Origin: Micromonospora fulviviridis
GTDB taxonomy: Bacteria; Actinomycetota; Actinomycetes; Mycobacteriales; Micromonosporaceae
Assembly (NCBI RefSeq): GCF_014648395.1
Contig: NZ_BMRA01000002.1
Coordinates: 680,732-744,731, forward strand
Length of the DNA stretch: 64,000 bases
Reading direction: 5' to 3'
Below are positions 36,235 through 45,494 of this stretch, piece by piece. The first letter of the stretch is position 1, and the number at the start of each line of letters is the position of its first letter. Made by a program: the position numbers and the translations under genes. The notes below the pieces were generated by a model. The model was not told the DNA's origin. It worked only from the letters and a program-made list of their open reading frames with translations, and did not search any database.

Positions 36235-37188
36235 ATGGGTCGAGCATGGAGCCTCCTCACGATCGACGATGACGACCGCCAGTTCGGGGGCAACTCTGGC
36301 TATCGGGACATTCTGGGCAGCCGCTATGCCTGGGACAACACCGTCCCGCACCATGCCTCCGTCCGGCCGGGAGACCTCGCCGTGCTACGTGACCGCAACT
36401 TCGTCCTCGGGGTCGGCTGGATCGACGATATTCACACCGAGACACAGACCAAGGTGAGGCGTCGTTGCCCCGAATGCCGGAACACCTCGTTCAAACCGCG
36501 TAAGCAGGCAACACCGCGTTACAAATGCTCACCCTGCCAGGCAACCTTCGACCTGCCGGTTGAGGAGAGCATCGACGTTACTGTCTATGTGGGTGACTAC
36601 ACCCGTACCTGGCGGCCAACCAGGGATTTCCGGGTGACTGAGCTGACGCCCGCCTACCTTTCCCGCTCCCAGCAGCACTCAATTCGGGAGCTCGACCCAG
36701 ACTTGGCCCTGCATCTGTTCTCCGACTCTGTCGACCCGAGCCTGCAGTGGTGGATCGCTTCGACCGACCCGCAGATCCCGGGTGGGCACCGCAACACGCT
36801 CGGCCGCTACCGAATCGGGCAGGCGAAGTTCAGGCAGGTGCTCCGCCAACGGTTCGGTGACCGCTGCCTCATCACGGGGCCGCAGCCCGCTGCTGCCATC
36901 GAAGCCGCCCATCTTTACCGCTACTGCAACGCCGGCGAGCACGATGTACAGGGCGGCATTCTGCTTCGCCGGGACCTGCATTCGCTCTTCGATCATTTCC
37001 TGCTAGCTGTCGACCCGGCCGGCTGGATCGTACGCTTAGCGCCCTCGCTACTGCCTTTTCCGGAGCTTGCGCTTCTCGACGGCAGGGTCCTAGCCATTCC
37101 TGCTGACGTCCGCCCCCGTCCGGACTACCTGGAGGCCCACCTGGCCTGGGCGTTGGATCTCTGGTCGTCGAAGGGATCGCAAGTATGA
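36235..37188 (+). CDS. HNH endonuclease with N-terminal PUA-like region and zinc ribbon
   Basis: 317 aa from ATG 36235, chosen because GRAWSLLTIDDDDRQFGG is a typical family start; an upstream ATG at 36190 is in frame. The N-terminal part (VRPGDLAVLRDRNFVLGVGW) resembles PUA/EVE-type domains that read modified bases. It is split by a Cys4 zinc ribbon (CPEC ... CSPC). The C-terminal HNH_2-type nuclease has EAAHLYRYCNAGEHD and LRRDLHSLFDHFLL. Proteins of this build are modification-dependent (McrA-like) nucleases, which cut DNA carrying foreign modifications. It is divergent from the giant helicase and closes the island. Confidence 0.83.
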   Translation: MGRAWSLLTIDDDDRQFGGNSGYRDILGSRYAWDNTVPHHASVRPGDLAVLRDRNFVLGVGWIDDIHTETQTKVRRRCPECRNTSFKPRKQATPRYKCSPCQATFDLPVEESIDVTVYVGDYTRTWRPTRDFRVTELTPAYLSRSQQHSIRELDPDLALHLFSDSVDPSLQWWIASTDPQIPGGHRNTLGRYRIGQAKFRQVLRQRFGDRCLITGPQPAAAIEAAHLYRYCNAGEHDVQGGILLRRDLHSLFDHFLLAVDPAGWIVRLAPSLLPFPELALLDGRVLAIPADVRPRPDYLEAHLAWALDLWSSKGSQV

Positions 37189-37377
37189 GCTGCCAGCGCA
37201 TTCCGCCTCGCGTTCCTCCTGCGGCACCATGACGTCTGACCGAGGGCGAGGCCGGTAGCGGCCTCAGCCGTTCACGTACACGAGCACCGCGCAGGCGGGC
37301 AGTGCCGAAGCGAACGGTGCCGCACTCCGGTACGCGCAACGTCAGCCACTCCGCACGGGGCCAGCCTTCCACAGGCT

Positions 37378-37408
37378 GGTGGCCGCCGACCCGTGGGCGG
37401 CGGCCACC
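37378..37408. terminator. Strong hairpin between convergent genes
   Basis: GGTGGCCGCCG (37378-37388) pairs perfectly with CGGCGGCCACC (37398-37408), and the stem continues inward through CCC/GGG with one bulged A. A smaller hairpin CCAGCC/GGCTGG (37361-37379) precedes it. The hairpin separates the HNH gene (+) from the carboxypeptidase gene (-). The rest of the 241-bp gap shows no gene. Confidence 0.8.
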
Positions 37409-37429
37409 AGTGTTCAAGCGGTCCACGCG

Positions 37430-39871
37430 CTATTGGACGGCCACCCTCTGCTTGTTGTAGTTGCTGCCTTCACCGTCCGGCTTGTAGTTGCTCTCTACGT
37501 TGCCGGCGACGTCGATCGAGAACCAATTGACGGTGGTGTCGCTGTTCACCGTGATGTTCTGGACCCCCTCCCGCATTCCAGCCAGCGCCAGCTTCGGCGA
37601 GTTGTACGTCGGCCGACTGCCGTCGAGCGTGTAGTACACGTTCGCCGGCTCGCTCGTACTGAACGTGAACGCCGTAGCTCCCGCCTCCTGCTTGACCACC
37701 TTCAGCGACGTCTTCGGCTGGATCTTGTCCGTCGCGTACGCCCGGGCCACCTCAAGGATGCCGATGTTGCCGTTGGCGAACTCCATCGCTTCCTCGTGCC
37801 CCTCGGCAAACGGTGGCTGGAAGCCGACCGCGCTGAACCGCCCGGTCGCAGGATTGTAGATGTCCGCGCCGACCTCGAAGTCCCAACCGATGATGCCCCG
37901 GTTGTACCAGTGCTCATCGGCGCTGTTGCCGGCCGCCGAGTACAGCACGTCGGTCACCGGTCCGGTGCGGCCCGGCCAGATCGCCGTGCCCCGGTATTCC
38001 TGGACCCGGGAGAGGATGTAGTCGGAGGAGGTCCAGAAGTACGCCTCGGTGCCCTGGTCGACCCGCGGCAGCACCTCCCGCCCCTCGGCCTTGTACGCCC
38101 CCGGCGGCCACATGAAGTACCCGCCGTAGGAGTGGGTGTTCATCGAGAGCTTGATGTTCGGGAAGGTGTCGACCAGCCAGACCTCGTTGCGCGCCTCCGG
38201 CTCGGACAGCTCGTTCGGCCCGGCGAACGTGTCGCTGACGCAGTTGGTGGCCGATGCGCCGACGTAGCCGTCGAAGACGGAGCCGACCGAGAAGTTCCGG
38301 TTGATGTCGACGCCCCAGGCGTTGCGGCGGCCGGGGTCGGCGTTGGACGCCGGGCAGTAGTTGGTCAGGTTCCGCCGCTGCATGTTGAAGTCGTACATGC
38401 TGTAGTGCGCGCCGTCGGGGTTGACGACCGGCAGGATGAAGATGTCCAGGTCGTCGACGATCTTGCGGGTGTCCGGGTCCTTGGCGTAGTTGCGCAGCAG
38501 CCGCTCGGCGGACTCCACGCAGACCAGCGGGGTCACCCACTCCCGGGCGTGCTCCTGGCAGTAGAGGAAGACGCCGACCTTCGAGCCGTCGCGGTGCTTG
38601 CCGATGCGCAGCACCTTCATCTGGAACGGCTCGCGGGACACGCTCGCCGGCGCCTTCAGGTTGTCGGTCAGCTGGGTCACCGGAGCGGCGGCCACCACGC
38701 CGGCGCCGGCGTTGCCCCGGTACGTGCTGGCGGTGAGCAGCTTGGCCGCGTCGGCGTTGCTGTTGACCGCGGCGACGACCTGCGCCGCCGTGCTGGTGAT
38801 CGCGCCGGAGCCGTTGGTGGCCAGGCGCACCGTGACGGCCTTGCCGGACACGCTCACCGTCAGCGGGGCGTTCGCCGCAGCCGGGTCGTCCAGGGCCATG
38901 GTGACGTCGTTGCCACCTTCGGAGCCGTACGCGGTCGAGGTGACGTAGAGGGTGCTCGCCGCGGCGGTGCCGAACTGCGCCTGCGCGTTGCGCCGGTAGC
39001 CGTTCGTCTTGTACGGCAGGTCGATCAGCTCGGTCAGCTTCGGGAACTCCGCGGCCAGGCCGGTGAACCGCGCGGTGACCTCGGTCGGGTCCATGTAGTG
39101 GTCGACGAAGTCCGACACGTACGGGTGCTTGCCGGGGTCCTTGCGCGGGCTGCCCAGCCACTTCGCGACGTCGACGGTGGTCGAGCCGCCCTTGTTGCTG
39201 GTGATGGTGGCCCTGGCCGGTGCGGCGGCGACGGGGACCGGGTTGCTGAACCGGTGGTACATGTACTGGCCGGCGTCGGTGAACCGGGACATGGTGGCGG
39301 TGCCGCCGGAGCCGATCTCCGTGCCGGGTCCGCTGTCCCAGCTCGCCGTCAGCACGGTCGTCGAGTCGGTGCCGGCGCTCGACTTCACCTCGATGTTGAG
39401 GAAGAGCTGGTTGTCGAGGCTGGAGAACCATTCGGCCCGCAGCACGGTCAGGGTGTCGGTGGTGGCGGTCGCCGCCGTTGCGGCTCGGATGGCGGCGGAG
39501 CGTTCGGCCATGTTCTGCGCGTAGTCGCTCTGGTCGGAGATGGCGTCCTGGACGTCGAAGCCCTTGTCGCGCAGCGCCTGACTCTCCTCGGGGCTGAGGA
39601 TGGCGTGCACCTCGATGCCGTTGTCGACGGGCTTGACGTACTCGGCGAGGTCGACGCCGAGTTGGTTGAGGCGGTCGATGCGCGACTTGTCGGCGACGAC
39701 GATGCGCATCAGGCCGACGCCGTTCTGTTCGCCGGTCGACGAGCGGTCGGGGGCCACGGCGCGGTCCGTGGTCGGGCTGGCGAGGCCGGGTGCGCTGGTG
39801 GCGAGCGCCAGTGGTAGGGCGAGTAGGGCGAGGAATCGGCGCGGTCCGTGGGATCTTCCTGTACTCCTCAT
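37430..39871 (-). CDS. Secreted M14 zinc carboxypeptidase
   Basis: 813 aa; ATG 39871 with AAGGA six bases upstream. A signal peptide (RRFLALLALPLALATSAPGLA) is followed by a propeptide-like region. The M14 domain has the zinc motif CQEHAREW (about 438), substrate-site NPDGAHYS and WGVDINRNF, the third zinc ligand in MNTHSYGGY (about 578), and GWDFEVGAD with the catalytic Glu region. A Ca-dependent-looking insertion of ~150 residues lies between the prodomain and the catalytic core. The C-terminal ~90 residues form a chitobiase/Fn3-like CHB_HEX_C domain (VYYTLDGSRPTYNSP). It trims C-terminal residues from extracellular peptides. Confidence 0.9.
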   Translation of the reverse strand: MRSTGRSHGPRRFLALLALPLALATSAPGLASPTTDRAVAPDRSSTGEQNGVGLMRIVVADKSRIDRLNQLGVDLAEYVKPVDNGIEVHAILSPEESQALRDKGFDVQDAISDQSDYAQNMAERSAAIRAATAATATTDTLTVLRAEWFSSLDNQLFLNIEVKSSAGTDSTTVLTASWDSGPGTEIGSGGTATMSRFTDAGQYMYHRFSNPVPVAAAPARATITSNKGGSTTVDVAKWLGSPRKDPGKHPYVSDFVDHYMDPTEVTARFTGLAAEFPKLTELIDLPYKTNGYRRNAQAQFGTAAASTLYVTSTAYGSEGGNDVTMALDDPAAANAPLTVSVSGKAVTVRLATNGSGAITSTAAQVVAAVNSNADAAKLLTASTYRGNAGAGVVAAAPVTQLTDNLKAPASVSREPFQMKVLRIGKHRDGSKVGVFLYCQEHAREWVTPLVCVESAERLLRNYAKDPDTRKIVDDLDIFILPVVNPDGAHYSMYDFNMQRRNLTNYCPASNADPGRRNAWGVDINRNFSVGSVFDGYVGASATNCVSDTFAGPNELSEPEARNEVWLVDTFPNIKLSMNTHSYGGYFMWPPGAYKAEGREVLPRVDQGTEAYFWTSSDYILSRVQEYRGTAIWPGRTGPVTDVLYSAAGNSADEHWYNRGIIGWDFEVGADIYNPATGRFSAVGFQPPFAEGHEEAMEFANGNIGILEVARAYATDKIQPKTSLKVVKQEAGATAFTFSTSEPANVYYTLDGSRPTYNSPKLALAGMREGVQNITVNSDTTVNWFSIDVAGNVESNYKPDGEGSNYNKQRVAVQ

Positions 39872-40101
39872 GAGAGTCCTTCCGGCGAGGCGATCCAGAA
39901 GGCCGCGCAGTCGAGGAGTCGGGGTAGGTCACCCCGGCTGCCGCAGCTACACAAAGCGTCGTCGCCGTATCACCATCAGTCAAGATCTATGGCGGCCCGG
40001 AACTTCGTCCGCGCGGGAAGCGGTAGCCGCAGACGCCGGCGGCCAGCATGTGGACGAGGTCGCCGGGCGGGACCCGGCGCCGGGCCGGGACAGCGTGACG
40101 G

Positions 40102-40992
40102 TCAGCCAGTGATGGTCAGCTCCACCGGCAGGCCCTGCGTCACCTCCAGGACTGCCCGCTCCCCCAATGGTCGGGACAGCTTGAGGGTGGCGCTGCGCTG
40201 CGCTCCGATGGCCAGGCATGCCTCGTCCTTGGCGTGCCGGTACTCGATGACGATCACGACGACTGCCAGGTCCGACTCGGCCGCTTCGGCGCCGTAGTCG
40301 GCCCCGCACGGCTTGCTGCGGGGGCCGGGCGTGCCGGTGAAGGTGACGGTCAGTTCGCTGCTCGCGGTCGTGGTGGTCGCTGACTCGATCGCCAGCCCCT
40401 CGTGTGGGTGATCGGCGTCCCAGGGCGGCGGGGTCACCCGGACGATGGCCGACGGATCCACGGCGACTCGCGCCAGCCGCACGGTCGTTCCATCGAGGGT
40501 GTATTCCCACGCCGGGGCGGTCGCCGGGCCGCGGGTGGTCGGGACCGTCATGGTGGTCAGGCGAGCCCCGGTGAGCTTGAGCGGCGCGCAGCCGGAACAG
40601 TCGCCCGTCCCCGAGTCGCGTAGCTGCGTCAACGCCCCGTCCGCCGAGATCAACGGTACGTCCTGTCGGGTGCCGTTGGCCCAGACGATGGTGCCGGCCG
40701 GCGTCGGCGCCCCGGGCAGCGTCGAGGCGGCCTCGACGCGGCCGGCCGACAGGGCCTCCTTGTAGACCCCGTTCGCCGGCTCCCAGTCGCCGAGTTGGCG
40801 GGTCAGCTCCCCCACCGGAACGAAGCGCGCACCTCCCGCGGCGCGAACCGCCTGGTCGTACCGGGTCAGGGCACCGCCTGCCTGCTGGCGCAGCCCGTCG
40901 AGCGGGTCGATGGCCGGGCTGTTCCCGGCGGCCCCACAACCGCCGAGCAGGGCCGCGACCGTGATCCAGGGCAGTACCCGGCGCCGACGCAT
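40102..40992 (-). CDS. Putative lipoprotein
   Basis: 296 aa from ATG 40992, which has GGAGG eight bases upstream; the frame opens further 5' but the extra part is not signal-like. The N-terminus is a lipoprotein signal (RRRRVLPWITVAALLGGC) with the lipobox Cys. The remainder is an extracellular beta-rich protein with a CSGC motif (about 148-151). No family was recognised. It is transcribed in the same direction as the MMPL gene upstream, with a gap of 120 bases, so it may belong with that transporter at the cell surface. The 230 bp after its stop contain GC-rich palindromes but no gene. Confidence 0.75.
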   Translation of the reverse strand: MRRRRVLPWITVAALLGGCGAAGNSPAIDPLDGLRQQAGGALTRYDQAVRAAGGARFVPVGELTRQLGDWEPANGVYKEALSAGRVEAASTLPGAPTPAGTIVWANGTRQDVPLISADGALTQLRDSGTGDCSGCAPLKLTGARLTTMTVPTTRGPATAPAWEYTLDGTTVRLARVAVDPSAIVRVTPPPWDADHPHEGLAIESATTTTASSELTVTFTGTPGPRSKPCGADYGAEAAESDLAVVVIVIEYRHAKDEACLAIGAQRSATLKLSRPLGERAVLEVTQGLPVELTITG

Positions 40993-41112
40993 CCTCGCTG
41001 CCTCCATCTCCGTGAGACGCCCGCACGCCGGTCCGGGTTGCACCTCACCGGCGTACGGGCGTCGGCTCGATGGAACCCGAACGGCCGGTCCTGCGCCCGC
41101 CGGAGCCGACCG

Positions 41113-43266
41113 CTACGCGCTCGCCACGCTCGCGGGCTCCGGCGGCGTCTGCGGCCCACTGACCCGCCGCTCGTCCCCGTGCCCCGGCCACCACGCTTTG
41201 TGCCCGATCAGCGCCGTCAACGCCGGCACGAAGAACATCGACATGACGAACGCGGACAGCACGATCCCGATCGCCACCGCGAACCCCATCTGCTGCAGGA
41301 ACGAGATCGGCGCCAGCATCAGCACCCCGAACGTCCCGGCCAGGATGAGCCCGGCCGCGGCAACAGTCGGCCCCGCATGCTCCACGCCGATAGCGGCAGC
41401 CTGGTGCGGCTCGTTCCCCTCCCGAGCTTCCTCCCTGAGCCGGGCGATCATCAGGATGTTGTAGTCCGTCCCGATCGCCACCACGAAGAGATACAGGATG
41501 ATCGGCAACTGGAAGGTCACCCCGGGCTTGTCCTGCAACCCCTGGAACAGGTAGACCGTCGCCCCCAGCGTCGCCGCGAAGTTGAGCAGCACCGCGATCA
41601 CCAGGTAGATCGGCGCGACGAGGCTGCGCAGCAACAGCGCGAGGATGAGCGCGATCAACCCCGCCGCCACGGGCAGGATCACGGACAGGTCCCGGTTGTT
41701 CGCCGAGTTGATGTCCGCGAAGATCGCGGTGGTCCCGCCGACCAGCGCCTTGGTGCCGGGTGGGGCTGCCTCGTGCACGGCGTCGCGCAGGTCGTCCCGG
41801 ACCAGCGTGATCGCCTCGTTGGAGACAGGGTTCTCGTTCAGCAGCAGGTTGACCCGGGCCACGCTCGGGTCGCTGCTCCGCTCCGGCGGCTGCACCCGGC
41901 CCACGCCCGGGGCCTTCGCCGCGGCCGCCGCGAAGTCGGTGATCTGCTGCTCGGTCAGCGGCGTCCCGTTGCCGGTGGTCAGGTAGACCTCGGTGGGGGC
42001 GAGGGCGCCGGCGGCGAACCCGCGCTGGAGGTCCTTGGCGGCCTTCGCCGACTCGGTGTCCTGGGGGAAGCCGGCGCTGAAGTCGTAGTCGGCCTTGTAG
42101 CCGAGCACGCCCGCGGCGAGCGCGACCAGCAGGGCGCCGGAGGCCGCCGCGACGAGCGCGGGCCGGCGGCCGACGGCGGTGCCGAGGCGCCGCGACAGGG
42201 TGGCCTTGGGGGTACGCTGCCACGCCTTCGACGGCCAGAAGACGTAGCGGCCGAGCAGGGAGACGACCGCCGGGATGAGGGTGAGCGAGGTGATCAGCAT
42301 GACGGCGACGGCGATGGCGAGCGCCGGGCCGAGCGAGCCGAAGAAGCCCAGCGAGGCGAGGAGCAGCACGAGGAACGCGACGATGACCGCTCCCGCGGCC
42401 GAGGTGATGACCTCGCCGACGCGCTCGACGGAGACGATCATGGCGGTGCGCTTGTCGTCGCCGGCACGCAGCCGTTCGCGGTAGCGGAAGAGCAGGAACA
42501 GGATGTAGTCGGTGCCGATGCCGAACAGCACGATCAGCAGGATCGTCTGCAGGTCCTGGCTGACGTTGAGGTCGAACGCCTTGCCGGCCGCGGCGACGAG
42601 CCCGGTCGTGATGGTCATGACGATGCTGACGACCACGACGGGCAGCAGCGCGGCGATGGGGCTGCGGAAGATGATCAGGATCAGTCCGATGATCAGGATG
42701 ATCGTGGCGACGCCGACCACGGCGAAGGCCTTGTTGAAGGTGTCCTCGTTGTCGACGAAGCTCGCCACGTCGCCGGCCACGCCCGCGGTCAGCCCGCTGC
42801 CGGCCAGCTCCGGCCCCATGGCGGACCGCAGATCGCGTACGGAGCTGAGCAGGGCCGGGTCGTCCGGGGTGGTGGCGTCGAGGCCGACGTTGACCACCTG
42901 CACCGACTTGTCCGGCGCGACGGCCGGCGGGCCGGTCTGGTAGCCGGACGTGGCCGGGATGTTCCGGGCCTTGAGCGCCTGGGCGAACTGCCCGACCTTC
43001 GCCTCGTCTGCCGGCGTGAGCGGCTTCCCGTCCGCGCGCTTGACCACGATGGTGGCCGTGGCGGTGGCCTGCTGCGGGAACGCCTTCATGCCGAGTTCGG
43101 TGGCCTGCACCGACTCGTACGAGTGGGGCAGGAAGCTCTCCTGGTCGGCGGAGGTGATGTCGCTCAGCGACGGCGTGGTGAGGATGATGGCGGCGGCCGC
43201 GATCACCCAGCCCGCGATCACCCACCACGCCTTGCCGACGACGAATCTGCCCAGCCGCTCGAACAT
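41113..43266 (-). CDS. MMPL family (RND-type) transporter
   Basis: 717 aa; ATG 43266 with GGGGG upstream. Two repeats each contain one N-terminal helix, a large extracytoplasmic loop and five membrane helices, in the usual MMPL order. The signature VLFGIGTDYILFLLFRYRE in the first repeat and FVVAIGTDYNILMIARLRE in the second carry the conserved GTDY proton-relay Asp-Tyr pairs. Such proteins export lipids, siderophores or drugs using the proton gradient. A putative lipoprotein gene follows. No regulator is adjacent, and the substrate is unknown. Confidence 0.92.
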   Translation of the reverse strand: MFERLGRFVVGKAWWVIAGWVIAAAAIILTTPSLSDITSADQESFLPHSYESVQATELGMKAFPQQATATATIVVKRADGKPLTPADEAKVGQFAQALKARNIPATSGYQTGPPAVAPDKSVQVVNVGLDATTPDDPALLSSVRDLRSAMGPELAGSGLTAGVAGDVASFVDNEDTFNKAFAVVGVATIILIIGLILIIFRSPIAALLPVVVVSIVMTITTGLVAAAGKAFDLNVSQDLQTILLIVLFGIGTDYILFLLFRYRERLRAGDDKRTAMIVSVERVGEVITSAAGAVIVAFLVLLLASLGFFGSLGPALAIAVAVMLITSLTLIPAVVSLLGRYVFWPSKAWQRTPKATLSRRLGTAVGRRPALVAAASGALLVALAAGVLGYKADYDFSAGFPQDTESAKAAKDLQRGFAAGALAPTEVYLTTGNGTPLTEQQITDFAAAAAKAPGVGRVQPPERSSDPSVARVNLLLNENPVSNEAITLVRDDLRDAVHEAAPPGTKALVGGTTAIFADINSANNRDLSVILPVAAGLIALILALLLRSLVAPIYLVIAVLLNFAATLGATVYLFQGLQDKPGVTFQLPIILYLFVVAIGTDYNILMIARLREEAREGNEPHQAAAIGVEHAGPTVAAAGLILAGTFGVLMLAPISFLQQMGFAVAIGIVLSAFVMSMFFVPALTALIGHKAWWPGHGDERRVSGPQTPPEPASVASA

Positions 43267-43429
43267 GGTTGCCCCCGTGTGTCCGGCTCTCCTGACGTCC
43301 GGGCGGGAACACTGTCGCGCGCCCGCCCGTCACCATGACGGCAGCCCTTCGCTACCCGCGGTGAATCGTACCGCCGGGCGTCCAATCCTTTTCGGACGCC
43401 TCGCGGCGTGGGCCCTGTGGACCGACGCC

Positions 43430-44125
43430 TTACGACGTGGACCGGCGGGCGCGCGCCAGTCGGCGGCCGCCAGCCTCCACGGTGTCGCGCCGCTTGAGCC
43501 CGGCCGCGTCGAGTGGCGGCGTGGCCAGCAGGGCGGTGAGCTGGTCCTGCATCCGTTCCAGAGGCCCGTCGGCGCTGTGCAGTCCCTGGTGGAGGTCGCG
43601 GAGCACCTCGTCGGATCCGTTGGTGAAGGCCAGTATCTCGGCGAGGGACAGCTGGTGGTTGAAGATCTCCGCCTCGTTCCGCCAGTCGTGCAGCAGGCCG
43701 ACGAGCGCCTCGTCGCGTCGGGGGGACAGCACGGCCGAGGACAGCGCGGCGTTCACCGCCGACAGGCTCAGGCGGGGGTAGACCTGTCGGCGTGCCGGCT
43801 GTGTGGTGCCCGCGGTGAACGGCGGAGAGGACAGGATTCTCCCGTTGTCCCGCAGCTCCTCGCCGATGGCCTGGAGGGCCTCGGCGCGCCGCTCGCGGCC
43901 TGCCGCCCACCGTTCGGCGACGATGCCGGTGATGCCGCCGAGCAGGCCCAGGACCTGGACGGTCGGCTCGAAGCTCGACGTGCCGGAGGACCGGGTCCAC
44001 CAGACGGCACTGACGACGAAGGCCACCGTCAGGCTGCCGGCGGTGACCACCATGATCCAGGTGCGTGGTGCCGTCACCCACGACGGCAGGGCTGCGGGGC
44101 GCGGCCGCCCCGGTCCGGTCGTCAT
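43430..44125 (-). CDS. Membrane protein with two predicted helices
   Basis: 231 aa; its ATG overlaps the stop of the methyltransferase gene (ATGA), so the two are co-translated. Two hydrophobic segments (TWIMVVTAGSLTVAFVVSAVW and VLGLLGGITGIVA) lie in the first 70 residues. The cytoplasmic remainder is helical and charged, with RRAEALQAIGEELRDNGRIL and HDWRNEAEIFNHQLSLAEIL. No family was recognised. The coupling to an EgtD-like enzyme is unusual and suggests a joint function at the membrane. Confidence 0.75.
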   Translation of the reverse strand: MTTGPGRPRPAALPSWVTAPRTWIMVVTAGSLTVAFVVSAVWWTRSSGTSSFEPTVQVLGLLGGITGIVAERWAAGRERRAEALQAIGEELRDNGRILSSPPFTAGTTQPARRQVYPRLSLSAVNAALSSAVLSPRRDEALVGLLHDWRNEAEIFNHQLSLAEILAFTNGSDEVLRDLHQGLHSADGPLERMQDQLTALLATPPLDAAGLKRRDTVEAGGRRLARARRSTS

Positions 44126-45303
44126 TTCCCGGGTCGGCGGAAGACGTCCCGGGCGGCCGTGTCGGGACCGGCGCCGGCGTCGCTGCTGGACAGCAGCATG
44201 AGGTCCATGCCGAACCGCCGGACCCGCTCGTACGCCTGGAACTGCGTGAACGCCTCGCTCTCCACGAACAGGCCGGCCTTGGCCAGTGCGGCGGCCAGGG
44301 CCTTGAGCTGGTATTTCCGGGTGATGAGGAGGCGGATGGTGTCGCCGCTCGGGAAGTGGACCTCGCTGCGGTTCGGCAGCACGATCTTCAGGTCCTCGGT
44401 CGAGCGGTTGCAGTAGATCACCTTGATGACCAGTGACCGGCCCTCCTCGACCACCCCCTCGAAGCGGACGTAGTTCATGTTCACCGAGAGGTCGGTGTTC
44501 TGGCGCAGGGCGCTGATGACGAACTCGCGGAACACCCAGCTGGTCTCGTACTCCCGGGCCGCCTGCTGCGCCATCCGCTCGTCGAGGTGGGAGGCGGTGG
44601 CGACCTCCACCAGGAGCCGGTCCTGCGGGCGGAGCAGTTGCTTGCTGAGCCGCTCGACCAGGTCGACGTCCTCGTCGAAGTTGGCCATCGTGTTGCCGAG
44701 CAGGGAGAACAGCACCGGCTCGTCGCCCATGAGCCGGTCCCGCAGTTCGTTCAGCTCGGCCACGTTCTCTTCGACGGAGAAGTCGAGTTGCACCGGGAGC
44801 AGTTGATTCCGGAACTGCCGGAAGAACGGCAGGGACTTTATCGGCCTGAGCCCGAGGCGCAGCATCTCGGCGCTCATGTCCACGGGCACGTAATACATTT
44901 CCGGGTTCAACGGGTGAAGGTCGGCCAGCACCACCGCATCCTTCTCCCCGGTTCCCGGGCCGAGGCTGATGTAGTGGTAGGGCCGGCCGTTGTGCCGGGA
45001 GTGCAGGTGCCGCCAGCGCCGGCTGAAGGTCTCGATCCCGTCCCTCATGACGGGATAGTTCGGGTCGGTGCAGGCCCGCTGCCAGTTGACCGCCGGCTCG
45101 ATTCCCCAGTAGGAATAGCCCGAGACGATCCGCTTCTCGTCACCGGTGGACGAGAAGGGCCGCTGCAGCTCGGCGGCCAGCTCGTTGAGCTTTCGGGACT
45201 GGTCTTCGCCGACGAGGCACAGCGACCAGGAGAACTCGGTTTCCGAAATGACTTTCTCGAGTCGGCGCAGCAGCTTCAACTGCTCCCTGGCCTGCTGCTC
45301 CAT
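44122..45303 (-). CDS. EgtD-like SAM-dependent methyltransferase (Methyltransf_33)
   Basis: 393 aa from ATG 45303 (GGGGG upstream; longer starts are in frame but not preceded by a ribosome site). Motif I is YISLGPGTGEKDAVVL and the later FSLLGNTMANFDED corresponds to the EgtD signature with GN-x-NF. EgtD trimethylates histidine in ergothioneine synthesis. This protein is longer and more divergent at the N-terminus, and no egtB/egtC is nearby, so another amine substrate is likely. It is coupled to the membrane protein downstream. Confidence 0.78.
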   Translation of the reverse strand: MEQQAREQLKLLRRLEKVISETEFSWSLCLVGEDQSRKLNELAAELQRPFSSTGDEKRIVSGYSYWGIEPAVNWQRACTDPNYPVMRDGIETFSRRWRHLHSRHNGRPYHYISLGPGTGEKDAVVLADLHPLNPEMYYVPVDMSAEMLRLGLRPIKSLPFFRQFRNQLLPVQLDFSVEENVAELNELRDRLMGDEPVLFSLLGNTMANFDEDVDLVERLSKQLLRPQDRLLVEVATASHLDERMAQQAAREYETSWVFREFVISALRQNTDLSVNMNYVRFEGVVEEGRSLVIKVIYCNRSTEDLKIVLPNRSEVHFPSGDTIRLLITRKYQLKALAAALAKAGLFVESEAFTQFQAYERVRRFGMDLMLLSSSDAGAGPDTAARDVFRRPGK

Positions 45304-45494
45304 GTTGTGCCATCCCCCGCGAGGTCCGACCGTCCCCATGTTTCGCTCAACCCTAATGGGATCGGGGGTGAGGAAGCCATGGTGACAATTGCGGCCCTTC
45401 CCGGAGCAGCCGCGTCGCCCAGCCTCGTACCGGTGACACCGACCGGAACCCACGACGGCCCGGCGCGGTGGTCCCTAGCCTGGCGGGAGGCACA

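Noticed and set aside
37189..37429. Possible small DUF397-like gene on the minus strand
   Set aside because: A short frame resembles coding sequence (EWLTLRVPECGTVRFG), but it lacks the DUF397 pattern, a start with ribosome site and a clean stop.
37379..39817. 812-aa open frame on the plus strand opposite the carboxypeptidase
   Set aside because: Mirror of a clear M14 enzyme; no recognisable domain and biased composition.
40073..40084. GC-rich palindrome CCCGGCGCCGGG as a terminator
   Set aside because: No loop and no further support; such palindromes are expected by chance at this GC content.
40795..43338. 847-aa plus-strand and 763-aa minus-strand frames over the MMPL gene
   Set aside because: The MMPL protein with GTDY motifs is the real gene; the others are low-complexity shadows.
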